Assembly: GCF_019112545.1 (NCBI RefSeq)
Contig: NW_025064884.1
Coordinates: 1,228,141-1,292,140 of the forward strand
Reading direction: 5' to 3'
Source: Guyanagaster necrorhizus
Lineage: Eukaryota; Basidiomycota; Agaricomycetes; Agaricales; Physalacriaceae
Length of the DNA: 64,000 nt
Below, in pieces: positions 10,353 through 21,188 of the stretch (positions are counted from its first letter, which is position 1; the number at the start of each line of letters is the position of its first letter). The notes under the pieces are model-generated. The model searched no databases, was not told where the DNA came from, and worked only from the letters and a program-made list of their open reading frames with translations. The position numbers and the translations under genes are program-made.

Positions 10353-13300
10353 ATGCAGAAGACCACGAAATCCCCTCAGAGTGAAGAAGCAGAAGTGAGT
10401 ATCCTGACCCTTACCACAATCTGCGCTCAAATAGTGTTGCTAGTATACCTACTCAAAGGCTGCAAAGGCGGAGCTTGGAAAGAAATACGACATTGCATTC
10501 CGCTTGTATATCAAAGCTGCCGAGATCTTCCTGCACCTCAGTCGATCCAACAATGCACGCGAGCAGGAAAAGTCGAAGTGGAAGACCAGTGCTTCGAAGG
10601 CTTTGGAAAGGGCCGAGAAGATCAAAGCTTTCACGCAGCAGCAAGCCACTTCGCCGACCAATAATCAATCCGGGCCCGAAAATCGCTTGAACATGACCCT
10701 GACACCTGTCGCAGTGGACCACTTCTCCGAACGTAAGTCCCACAGTCCGAATGAGCGTATTGAACAAACGGGCTACAGGCGAACAATATTATGTGCTCCA
10801 GAAGGGCAGCGTCGTCAACGGGCTCAAGTTCCCCATGTGGGACGAAGGAGATCCGGGTACAAAATCGACTTCGTTGTACGAGTAAGTTGACCTTTACATC
10901 TTTGAGTAGTTTGGTTTTCGAAATGTTGACAGGGATCCTGATGGCCAGCCCGGTTTGTCTCCGGAGCAAGTGGAATTATCGACAGTTTGGCGACGGCCAG
11001 ACGCCCTAGCCAATGTTGAGTTCCTACCTCTGGGTTCAGATCCAAAGGCGCTTCAAATCAGGGCCCAGGAGATAGTGCAGCAAGTTGTCACGGACTGTTC
11101 CGTGTGCGCGTCCCTATCCGTAAGCTTGGAGCACAGTCGTAGATTTTCGCTAAGCGTAAGCCCGTCTCAAACTGTTTTGTGCCGATGAAGTTGACAGCTT
11201 TATGAAAGTCACCCTCATGTCTATATTACTCCCCAAAGACCGGACGCTGTGATGTGAAGGTTCTATGGAATGGTGCTTGTAGACGCGTATGTATCACGTG
11301 TTATGCAATGTTCAATTATTGACCAATGCCACCGTACTACAGATAGGTCTGTATCTGCCTGAGTTACCGTCATCGTTTGATTTACAATTTGCACGTCAGT
11401 TATTGATGATAAGCTGCCCTATCACCCTAGCCTCTCTTCTTTGACGTGCATGACCTGTCGCATTCAAGAAGGTTTTGACCCACCGAGGCCGGTGCTTTGG
11501 CCGAGTCTCATCGAGAAAGCCGTATGTTGTTCTGCCTCTTACGTCCATGTGCTTTTCCTAATGGGATGAAAATAGTACATGAAGTTAATGGGGGGGTACA
11601 ACTTCCCTGGATCGTGCGTCGTGTTGCTCAGCCACCTTTTCATCTGATTCAATTCTGCAGCCTAGAAATTCATGCATTGACCTTCAGTCAGTCTTGCTAC
11701 TGTCCGAGACTCTTTTTGTTTTCTAATGTTCTGCAGCGCCTTTGGCGGATGGATTCCCGAGCAGCTAGACATCCAAAGGTAGGCCACTATATAGGGCAGT
11801 TCTATATCATGCAATCAAAGCTGGCTGTAGCAGTAACTTCGAACGTGAAAAGACTTGGTCCAAACTTCTGGAAGGCTTCACTCGCGGTGAGTCACACTGC
11901 GCTCGGATCATGCAAATTCTGATTGTCTTGAAAGGCGACTGTGTTTTAACTTTGGGGACCGGTGCGAGACCTGACATACGCTGGGACACGGTAGATATCT
12001 TGTCGTCTCACAGTTATGCAGTAATAGGTGCGTAGGGCTTGCTGCAGCGGAAGACGTCAGTAACTCCGATACCACGCAGACGTCGAGGAGGAGGATGAAG
12101 AGCGAGTATTAACTGTTTTGGACCCTTGGATATCTCCAGAGGATGATAAACAGGAGTCAAGTTAGTCGATTCATCGTCACTGATTGACGATCTCTCAACT
12201 GTACCAGGAATATTGCGTATACTATGGTCGGACGTCCTTGTCGTCTTTGACGGCATCTATATCAGCTGGGATCGGCGACGCTGGAAGAACACATTAACAT
12301 TCCATGGGTTCGCGCAGCCATTCCTTGATTCCGCTTGCCGTTATTTACTCCGCCTGTAGACAGTGGAAAAAGAACGCATGTGATAATGGTAAGAAGCTGT
12401 TCGGCTACGCCAACGCCGTCATTCGCCTCATTGTTGGTATAGGCTGCACGCGTCAACTCAGAGCCAACTTCAGTGTTACAGACAACACAGTCAAGGAAGA
12501 TGAGATCTGGGTTTTATTAACGCGACATCTTTCAAGGAGCAGGGAGACATCTGAGTTTATAGCTTTGCAAGTAGAAGCAGATGACGACAACATCAAGGTT
12601 TGCGATAACAGGCTGCTCTCCGCAAAGGTGATATCGAATTGTTTTGCATCTCACCTTTCATTCACGCGTGCTGCAGGGGGTGTACACAAATAGCACACAT
12701 GTGCTGGTGAGTTTTTGTCCGTGTACATCAGACGCCATACTCATGTATCAATCAGGTCAAATCTAGAATTTCTAAGAATCAACCTTCTGGAACCTTGGTT
12801 ATACTTGCCTCATACGACGGAAAGTCTCAAGATGTCGGTTTTACGTTGACGGTGTATGCCCGTTCTGCTATCACGATTTCATGGAATACCGATGTTCCGA
12901 TACCGCCATTCACGACAGAGGTGCCCTATACAAAAACCTTAATTGAATGCTTCGCTTACAGTGGAATCAGATTGAGAGCACATTCACGCTGAAGAATGCA
13001 GGAGGAAACTCTACCTTTCCGACGTATATGGTTAACCCCCAGTATCATCTACGGATTCATCCAATGGCGCATATTCGGAGCAAATCTAAAGTCAGCTTGA
13101 CCATGCATACAGTCAAGGATCTGCCTGTCAATATAACGGTTGTGTGGTCTCAGGGTCATCGGGTTTTTGAGTGCGCTTGACTTCTTATCTCCAATTACGA
13201 TACGTGCTAACGCTAGATAGACTGGCTGAGAAAGACGTCGTTTCCAGTTCGGGTGCTTACAGTTATGGCTTAGCCAGGCTTTCCCAGCTACTGGGAGGTA

Positions 13301-13986
13301 GGATAATTAGGCCAGATGTATGCATCTTTTGAACTGACATCGGTTTTTTACATAGCTGGGGACTACAATGTTATACTCTCGTCCCTTGAGCCACACAAGA
13401 CTGGCCCATATTGCCTGATGGTGGAGAGTACTTCACGATTTGATTTTACTCCCATTCCACAGGAAGGCGTCGGGATGTACAGCAGGGTTATTCGTGGAGC
13501 ATGGTAAGTCCGTGCATAGACCCTAGATGACCATATTGTTTTGACACCTACCACTAGGAACGCGGACACAGCGGTTGGAGGCCCTAGCTTCAAGCAGTAT
13601 GCACACAATCCCATATATGAAGTCGACTGCCCATCAGCCGCTCAGATGAAGTAAGCATCTATATCATCCCAGACTCTTGCTCTTCACAAACGCGACTTTT
13701 CAGAGTCCGACTACAGCTTATTCGTCCCTCGTCCAGCTCTCCGCTTAACGTCGCTATATACCCGGCCGACGCGTCTGAATATACCGCTTCGCATCTAGCT
13801 ACGTCTGGTGCGTATGATGATGCTATCTCTGGCGTTGTCACGCCGCAGATATCCCTCAACCGGGGGAAGTACTGGATCATACCGTCGACATTTAATCCGG
13901 GGATTGAGGCGGCGTTCCAGCTGATTGTATATAGTTCTGTCTCGGGGGTAGAAGTTGAACTGCGGTCAAAGGGTGCAAATTCTTGA
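10353..13986 (+). CDS. RIM13: calpain-like cysteine protease Rim13/PalB (calpain-7 type), 828 aa
   Basis: Protease of the alkaline-pH Rim/Pal pathway; in other fungi it works on ESCRT-III-decorated endosomes and cleaves the Rim101/PacC zinc-finger factor. I find 23 exons joining to 2487 nt without a frame break, e.g. 10353-10394, 10444-10732, 10779-10881, 10933-11155, 11209-11286, 11343-11346, 11400-11521 and onward to 13704-13986. An MIT domain is at residues about 10-75 (YSKAAKAELGKKYDIAFRLY). In the protease core the nucleophile is Cys200 (VVTDCSVCASL), then RRIVIDDKLPYHP, GGWIPEQ and His367 (SSHSYAV). The third catalytic position, normally Asn in NPW, reads Asp387 (VLDPW). Two C2-like calpain domains follow (EIWVLLTRH, WNQIESTFTL). 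Exon 6 is only 4 nt. The join near 11690/11737 uses a weak donor and is the least certain. Confidence 0.93.
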
Positions 13987-14871
13987 ACCTGGGGTGGTCT
14001 CGTTAGAGGCGTACTGGTCAAGGGTCTCTGTGCAAATCAAGCTTATCCTGTTTTTGTCTCTGGTTCTATCCACTACAAATGTGGAATAAAACCAACAGCT
14101 TTTGTCATGTTTATTCTCCTCCTCTGTCCATGTCAGCGTCATCTGAGAGCAGACTACGGTTACCAGGAGATAGTTACTAGCTATCTGTAAATCAAATAAT
14201 TGAGTTCTCCGTGCGCATGTCCATTGTGGACCAACTCAATCCAAGACACAACTCTTCGAGCTTCAACGTTCAACCCACATCCGCGCAGGTCTGGGCAGTA
14301 AACGGAACACAGCGCATCCGGCCCCTGATTTCACTCTTGCATTGAAGACCCTTCAGAGTCTCGTACCTGACCTAGACCAACAAGTCGTGATGGAACGAAT
14401 CCTACCTTTTCTGGTCGATGAAGACGGCGTCAATGATCATATCAAGTACTTGGCGATGTCAATCGTCAATATGCGAGACTATCGTCGTGGCAATCTAGGT
14501 TGCTTTCGCTGGGGTCTCTTGTCTATACTTCATGTCTATGTAGCATGTCTATGTAAGATTTTGTTTAGCTGCAGTCAGGATTAGATGTCATATAAAGATT
14601 CCGCGCGTGCCAACATGATTATATAAATCAAGAAGTCGTCAAAATATTTGAAAGCCTGAAGTGAAGTGTAGAAAGAACTCAAAGGTCGACCTGCTGTCCT
14701 TCAGGCATCATCGTACTGTGGAGAGATACATCAGGCATCACCACCAGCACGAAATTTGGGATACGTACCACGATCTGGAGGGAACCCGGCCACGGACCCC
14801 ACTGACCAGTCGCCGTGATGTACATTTTATTATCGGTCTGGACGAGAGGAGATTAACTAAAGAGTCCACAA
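13987..14871. other. intergenic region holding one copy of a diverged duplicated fragment
   Basis: About 885 bp between Rim13 and the minus-strand Ppo gene. The only structured part is 14335-14583, related to 20290-20495 beyond Ppo (listed as a repeat). No further gene seen. Confidence 0.4.
14335..14583 (+). repeat. diverged duplicated fragment, copy 1 (partner 20290-20495)
   Basis: Shares with 20290-20495 the blocks TCTGGYCGATGAAGACGGYGTCA, TTGCTTTSSCHRGGGTCTCTTGT and GTTTARCTGYAGTCARGA in the same order and orientation. Here an 80-codon open frame starts at 14342 (residues LVPDLDQQ, LPFLVDEDGVND). Copy 2 has lost the frame. Both probably descend from one gene segment of unknown function. 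Homology was judged by eye. Confidence 0.5.
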
Positions 14872-17800
14872 CTAGAATGAACGATCCCGCACCTCAAATT
14901 GGTTGAGAGTGAACCCAGCAAGCGTTCCGGCTGGTCCAGGTGCCCGTCGGATACCAGGCAGGCTGAAAATTATCTTTATCATGGTCGGGACTGCCTCCGC
15001 CACGAAAGCGACGCCGGGGCAGCCATGGAAACCGCATCCCTGCAACTCGTAATTGTCCAGTGGGCGAGTGGGGTCGACCTTTAAGGGATCCGGGAAGTCA
15101 TCCGGCTGGGACAGAAATGCAATTAGTAGAAAGACCTCAAGGCTGAAGAAAAATGTACATTGCGATGTGCGTTCTTGTAGCTCCCGAAGATGATATCGCC
15201 TGGGTGTACGCTAACAGGTGGGAGGCCATGTCCTTGGTTAATGACATCATCCTTCACAGCATAGCGGAAGAGTCCACCGAATTGCGGGTTGAGGCGCATG
15301 GCCTCACGGACGTAGCCCTTGAGTAGTTCTGAACTCTTTGCATCATCGCGCTTACACACAGCAATGAGCGCAGTCCTCTCTGCAGCACGGCTGTCGTCTA
15401 GATAGAAGTCGACGATCTGCGAAACAGCTGTGTATTGCCAAATGCTCAGTCGAAACGTGATAGAAATGACTTGAGCTCACTCACCTTGGGCATAGTTGAC
15501 GGAACTGCCAACGGCCAACCCAATAACGATAGCCGCAAGGTCGCGCATCGGTCTCCCGGATGCCGTTAGGCGAGTAAGGAAGCTAGGACAGTCCTGACGT
15601 GCTGGCGGCCAGATAGCTTCCTTGAGCCTTGTGAAGACGCCAACAATAGCATTCTATCATTTACACGGGAGGTCATGATCAGAAGACGGAATAATGAGAA
15701 CCTCAAAGAAAATACTTACAGTTGCAAGGTGAGGAGAAGCATTGGTAATGCCCTGTTCGATCAAACCCGTCACGACGTCGCTAACCTTCAACGCACCGGA
15801 GCGGAGTGCCCACCAGTGCTCCGAGTCGATATTTATGAAGACACATGTGAAGAGCAGTTCCAACATCTGATAAAACTCCTGTTCTGTGAGTATTCCTGAT
15901 GGGGTCTCCTCCGTTTTCAATTGGAAGCCAATCTAGTCACAGAATGACCAGTCAGTTATACAAAACCAAGGATAAATGTCTCCCGGCCGCACCAAGTTTT
16001 CAGCAACCCAATGAGCACTAACGAGATTGATGACATCCCTGACGATATCAACGTGGTTTCCCGGCAGACCAGGATATCTGCAGAAGATGTTAGTGCCTGG
16101 AGGAAAACCTGAGCGGATCGGATCGCACTTGAAGGTTTTCCTTTTAAGGAGCTCAAGAGTCTTGGTCCCATACCATGCAACGTATTTGGCCTTCATTTCT
16201 TGGTCAGGGAAAAGAGCTTTTAGGGTCTGCAGTGCCGATGAAAAAATGTTATTGGAGCAACACCATATCTACTCACCATTACACGATCAGTGTCGTGTTT
16301 CTCTTTCTCGTCAAATGAGAGCATAAATCTGGACAAAATTGTCACCACAAGACAAAGACATTGCTCAAAAAGTACATACCCATAACCCTGCGTCAGCAAA
16401 TTCATATCATCCGTGTACGTTTGCTTGTAGACGTTAAAATTACTAAACACATATCGAATACCCGAGATCGTATTAAGCACGATGGGGATCGGCTTTGGCT
16501 TCGGGCGCTCAAAGCTGTAATTCGAGAGGTCGAGCCCAATGTTGGTGAGGTTCTCTTTAACAGCCGCGGGAGTGAAGAAGGGGAAGAGACCGTAGACGCT
16601 GTTGCCGGGGTAGTGACGGGGGAGGTGGCGGAAGAGAAGCTTGGGCAACTCCGCACCGAAGGCACCGTTATCTGGATTGCGAACGCAATCCTGAATACCC
16701 CATGAGGTGAGGTTCGCAGCTGCGCATACACGGTCAGCACAAAGGTGGGCAATAGCACATGACACTCACGTGTATAGTCCGTGGTGTAGAACCGATCACC
16801 ACGCACCAACGCTATCGCATCTGCCAGGATCGCCCTCGTCATCGTGTACCCACAACAAATCCCACTCCCAGGCCCCAGCGGCATACAGTCCTCTGCCTGC
16901 AGGCCGGGATAAAGCTCGAGGTTATCGATGTGTCCGTACAGGAGCTCTGCCGTCTTTGCGATCTCGGGGTTGGTCGACCAGTCCGAGAACGATTTGAAGC
17001 GGGCCAGGCCGAGGAAATCACGGAACTCATTCATAGTGCAGCACCCCCACCGACGCGCCTGCTCCATACCCATGACCTCGATTGTGCGCAGCACTGCGGG
17101 CGTCCCCCGAGCGCGGTACGCGCCGGCTGCCTTATCGGTTGCGTCCTGCAGGATCTGTGCGAGATCGTCGTCCTTAAACGTGCCGTCGGCCTGACGCGCC
17201 ATACTGTCGATAAGTAAATCAATGCCAGATAATAGACAAAAATCATCATGACGTACTCGCCAAACACCCGCTTTCTGGGCTCCGGATCGATTTTGCTGTA
17301 CGCGCTAATTGCAGCGACCTTGAAATCGTCGAGAGTGACCTGGTTTGTTGGTTTTCCTGCCGAACTAAAAAGGGACGCGAACTCGTTCTGTGTCCATTTG
17401 ATATCCTCTTTCGCAATCGTTGCGTGCCACTAGGATATTGATGAGGGTCGATTTTACACTTCAAAATAGAGGTGCTCGTACACGATAGAGGAGGTTGAAC
17501 TCTACAGAGACTTGGTTACCCTGTCCTCGAGTGACTTTCTCACCTTTCTTTGTCGTAATGGGCTGAAACCGTCGATCAGTCCAATGACACAACGCAACAT
17601 AAAAGTGGACGGACATCGAATGGATTCATGCTCCATGAGTTCCCTTCTCGTGGGAGTCCAAGAAAACCGGCTACATAGTCGCCAAAGATGAGGGATATGA
17701 AGTGCCCACAGCTGATTGTTTGGTCAGCATGAGAAATAATCGCAGGGCTTCTGAGAAGGAGGAACTGACTTGACATGTCGCGCCGTCTGGAAGATCTCTT

Positions 17801-19017
17801 CATCTTGCAGGGCACGTTGCTGGGGGTCAGCCGGTGGTGGGTCGGTCCACCGCTTCCATTCATTAATTTTCAGTAGCATGTTGGCAATGTACTGCAGTGA
17901 GCAATCAGAATATTACTCTCTCCTCAAGTCGTACTTCGTGGACGACAAGAAAGGGTAGAATATACGACGTACGTTGTGGTTCCGGCTGAAGATGACAAGC
18001 AACGCCGATGCCGCTGGTGGCGCGAAGATCAGCCGTTCCTCACTGAACGTGTCGGGGTACAGAAGCCCACGTCCCTGCTCCTTATCGCGCACCTGGTCTT
18101 GTGTAGCTTGGCTGTACCCATACAAAGGCGAAAGATCAAGGTACGACGACGTATTATTGCGTGTCCAGTCGACAGGATCTGTCCTGAAAAGCGAATGGGT
18201 AACGATCGTCGCAAAGGCGAAGGTCAATGAGGAATTTTTGCCAGGATGTTCTTGCCACTGTCATGTTATCCGTAAGCGGGGGGGGTTCCAAGCGCAGAAG
18301 GAATACTGACATCGCGCGCACAAAGTAGCGTATCAAAAACCAAACCTGAATCTGGCAGTGATGTACTCGTAAGGGGATGCTTTCCTTGGACGCTACGCGC
18401 ATACGGCGTTCCTGCGCGCCCAAGTTGTGGATTCTCAACGTTGTTTCCAAACCCGTCTGCGCTCCTCCATTGATACTGCGGGCCAATGAATGTCGCTGGC
18501 GGATGAGGCAACGTATTATACAACAAAGCTATAGCCTCATTGTTGAGCTCATCCTGTACCGCTCCTGACGGAAGCCTCGTGATGGCCGCCAACGCTGTAG
18601 TGAAGATCCCTTTCCTGTCGTCTATCGCGTCGGGGTTATTGATAACATCCAAAACACCTTCCTATAATATCCAGTGATAACGTGAGAAGTCTACAACTTG
18701 TGAGAGAACGAGTGAATATGAGCTAACCGCAGCCTTTAGTGTGTCTGGGACTATCGGCCCACGCTGCACCGCCTGCTGGACATCATTAACAACCTTGTAG
18801 AGCACCGAGTTCTGGTCATCCTGCGTGCTCTGCTCATTCTGCGCAACAGCCTGTGAGTCGTACAAACCATCAGGCGCCGTCGGGGCTGGTCTGTCCTTGT
18901 AATACTGCAACTGTGCAGCCGACTGTAACAAAACCCGGTTAGTGATGTCTACTTCCATTGATAGTGCGGACAACGTACTACAAGGAAACTTTTGGTTAGG
19001 TCGGGCCTCGACGACAT
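14872..19017 (-). CDS. ppo: psi-producing oxygenase / linoleate diol synthase (fused animal-type haem peroxidase and cytochrome P450), about 1095 aa
   Basis: Bifunctional oxylipin enzyme: the N-terminal dioxygenase domain makes a fatty-acid hydroperoxide, and the C-terminal P450-like domain isomerises it to a diol. In fungi such oxylipins tune sporulation and development. Sixteen exons join in frame: 19017-18979, 18922-18728, 18661-18311, 18257-17973, 17891-17770, 17711-17615, 17562-17482, 17429-17257, 17203-16770, 16719-16380, 16328-16277, 16226-15993, 15932-15720, 15653-15485, 15427-15159 and 15105-14872. Landmarks are THSLFRTDP, the peroxidase YRWH (proximal His about residue 392), WGIQDC, HVDIVRDVINLVSAHW, the P450 ExxR (EAMR) and the haem Cys about 1047 in GCGFHGCPG. 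Length fits Ppo proteins (1050-1120). Whether the P450 half is active as hydroperoxide isomerase cannot be read. The first exon has two in-frame donors 3 nt apart. Confidence 0.95.
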
Positions 19018-19410
19018 TGTGAAGGACAGTGGTAGGGAATATAGGATGAGATGCCCGGTTTATGAGTAGATCTTATAGGGAATCTGGTTATCCTTTACGA
19101 CACTCAGGAGCAAGCCTACGCCGGAGGTACACCAAGGCATTATGTGAGTTGAGGAACACAATTGACTTGATTTCATAGTATTCACATGACCCCAATAGCA
19201 TCCCCTTCAGTCAGCAGGGACTGGTCCATGATCCACGCACACTAAAGAGAAGTTTGTTGAGGTTAGAAGGCGTTGATGTCTTGAATGTTGCGGTGATTAG
19301 TTGACTTTGACATCCTGGAAAGGCGGACAGTCTTACTTGCGGTGTTTTGTATTAACTTATTAGTGTCGAGAATGCGGCTGGCGAACTACGACTCCAGGTG
19401 TCGCGTGACA

Positions 19411-19510
19411 TATGAATGTCGAAGAGACAGAAAAACACGTAAATTCTTCCTGTCAAGAGTGCTCCCGGGGAGCTGCATGACCTATGAATGTCGAAGAGAC
19501 GTAAATTCTC
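19411..19510. repeat. imperfect direct repeat
   Basis: TATGAATGTCGAAGAGAC occurs exactly at 19411-19428 and 19483-19500, and ACGTAAATTCT occurs at 19437-19447 and 19499-19509. The two copies differ in the spacing between the blocks (8 nt versus overlapping), so an internal piece was lost or gained. Confidence 0.6.
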
Positions 19511-19726
19511 CGGTAGCAAAATGGAACTCACAAACGTCATATCTTACTTTTTGGCCGGGATATATGGAAGACAGAAACAAATCGATAACCTGGGCTTTGA
19601 GTTGCGAGAGAAGTATATGAAAAGGACTAGCTTCAATTTGAGGTCGTGGAAGTTTTCGAAATATTTAGCATTTTTGTGCGGACCAAAAAGTTGAGACTTT
19701 GGTCGTTTTCGTCCGAATAGGCCGGT

Positions 19727-19752
19727 GTCGGGGGGGCCGACGGACCCCCGAC
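19727..19752. repeat. GC-rich inverted repeat
   Basis: GTCGGGGG (19727-19734) pairs with CCCCCGAC (19745-19752) around a 10-nt loop. Intergenic; role unknown. Confidence 0.5.
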
Positions 19753-20289
19753 GGTGCCAGTTGGCCCCATTTGACCGGACTTTTGACCAGTGGCAGACGG
19801 TCAATTTGGCGAGAATTTGTCTCCTTCAGGGCTCATAGGGTATTATCCGGTGTCAACCGTTTCTGTCGAGGTAAAATTGCAATTCTTACAGGATGGTTTG
19901 ATGCTTCGCTGATTAGACGACCGACGCTCTCTAGCTTGACAGATATGTTTTGCAACAAAATGGACAAATGGGTCTACTATCTGGTCTAGCACCTGAGCTT
20001 CACAAGCCAGTATTGAACTACCGTACACAAATTCTATCCAGAAGATTCAATACTCAAAGTGTGTTGTGTCTAGCACCTAACGCGTTTGTATTTCTGACTT
20101 TATATTTCTATTATAATAACGGCACGCTACCTAGGTCTTCGATCGATTTCCCGGAGATACTTATCACATCCAGAACCATGATGGCTTTATGAGCGCGGAG
20201 TGCTCTCATCGATAGTCCTCACCGCGGCGGCGACATCAAACTCCTAGTCCAATTATGGGCGGTTCGTAGAAGACACTTCATAGCGCGCT

Positions 20290-20495
20290 AGATCCCAGAT
20301 CTTGCTTTTGCTTCAGATGTTCTTCACAATCTCATCCATGACAAGCTCGGATAAAAGATATGCTTCCTTCTCTGGCCGATGAAGACGGTGTCAGCTTTGT
20401 GTCTTCATATCGGTTCTAGAGTCCAGTTTTGCTTTGCCAGGGTCTCTTGTATATCTTCAGCATCCTGGTACGTTTAACTGTAGTCAAGATTGGAA
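20290..20495 (+). repeat. diverged duplicated fragment, copy 2 (partner 14335-14583)
   Basis: Shorter and more decayed than copy 1. Conserved blocks keep order and orientation, but no frame stays open across them. The pair brackets the Ppo gene. Confidence 0.5.
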
Positions 20496-21188
20496 TTGTC
20501 ACCTACTTCGCAACGCAAGTGTAACGGGAAAGGGTTATCTGCGGAGATGGCCAATCAATCTAGTCTTCTGCAAACGGCCACCAAGACGTACAAATTAGCT
20601 TCTTTCTCTCCACGGAATGTACGTTGTCGCGGATTCGCGGACACGGGGGTTCGGAATGTGAAGGTTCATCAAATTGTCCATCAATAGAAGAAAAGGAAAA
20701 TTTCGGCGGACTTGGAAAGCAAAAGTGCGGAAGCGCGAGCCTCGCGGCAACAAATCTGCATCGCCAAAGAGATCCATTTTTTCATGCCTTCTTCTTCGCC
20801 AGCGATGATGACGCAGATATGTCAAGGAAAAAGGAGAATCGTCTCTACTTTAACACTGCAAGGAGATATACCTGATGATCAGGGCCGATGCTATCCGCGG
20901 ACCATCTCAAACCAACATCGGGGTGTGCGAACGGCGGCGAAAGGTCGTCGCGATTCATATGAAGCCAAAATAGTCTCAAACATTCATACGAAAGCGAGTC
21001 GCGGGACATGACAATCATGCACTGCTCTACCGTACTTCATTTCGTCTCAGGATAGCGCCAGCCGTTCTCTCGCGTCATCTTCTTTCTGTAGACAAGCATC
21101 CAGTATATCCATCATTGCGCGGGATAACTTGGCGGCCATTCTTGAACCTGTTATCTGTCTCTGAGGGGGGGAAGATGTCCCAACGTGC

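Larger units (their letters stand above)
19018..21188. other. intergenic region with short repeats, no gene seen
   Basis: About 2.2 kb between the Ppo start and the Rit1 stop. It contains a minus-strand TATA-like box for Ppo (19072-19077, CTATAAGA about 55 bp upstream), an imperfect direct repeat (19411-19510), a GC-rich hairpin (19727-19752) and copy 2 of the duplicated fragment. Open frames up to 99 codons lack any support. Confidence 0.4.

Noticed and set aside
16100..16135. 31-nt candidate intron in Ppo exon 12 (GTTTTCC...CTGCAG)
   Set aside because: Too short for this genome and its removal breaks the frame; read through instead.
16220..16765. long minus-strand frame in Ppo read as one separate protein
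   Set aside because: It covers a real Ppo exon plus intron sequence on both sides; the ends are intron translations.
18662..18727. apparent frameshift between Ppo exons 2 and 3
   Set aside because: On rechecking the bases at the line junction, exon 3 starts at 18661 and the join is in phase.
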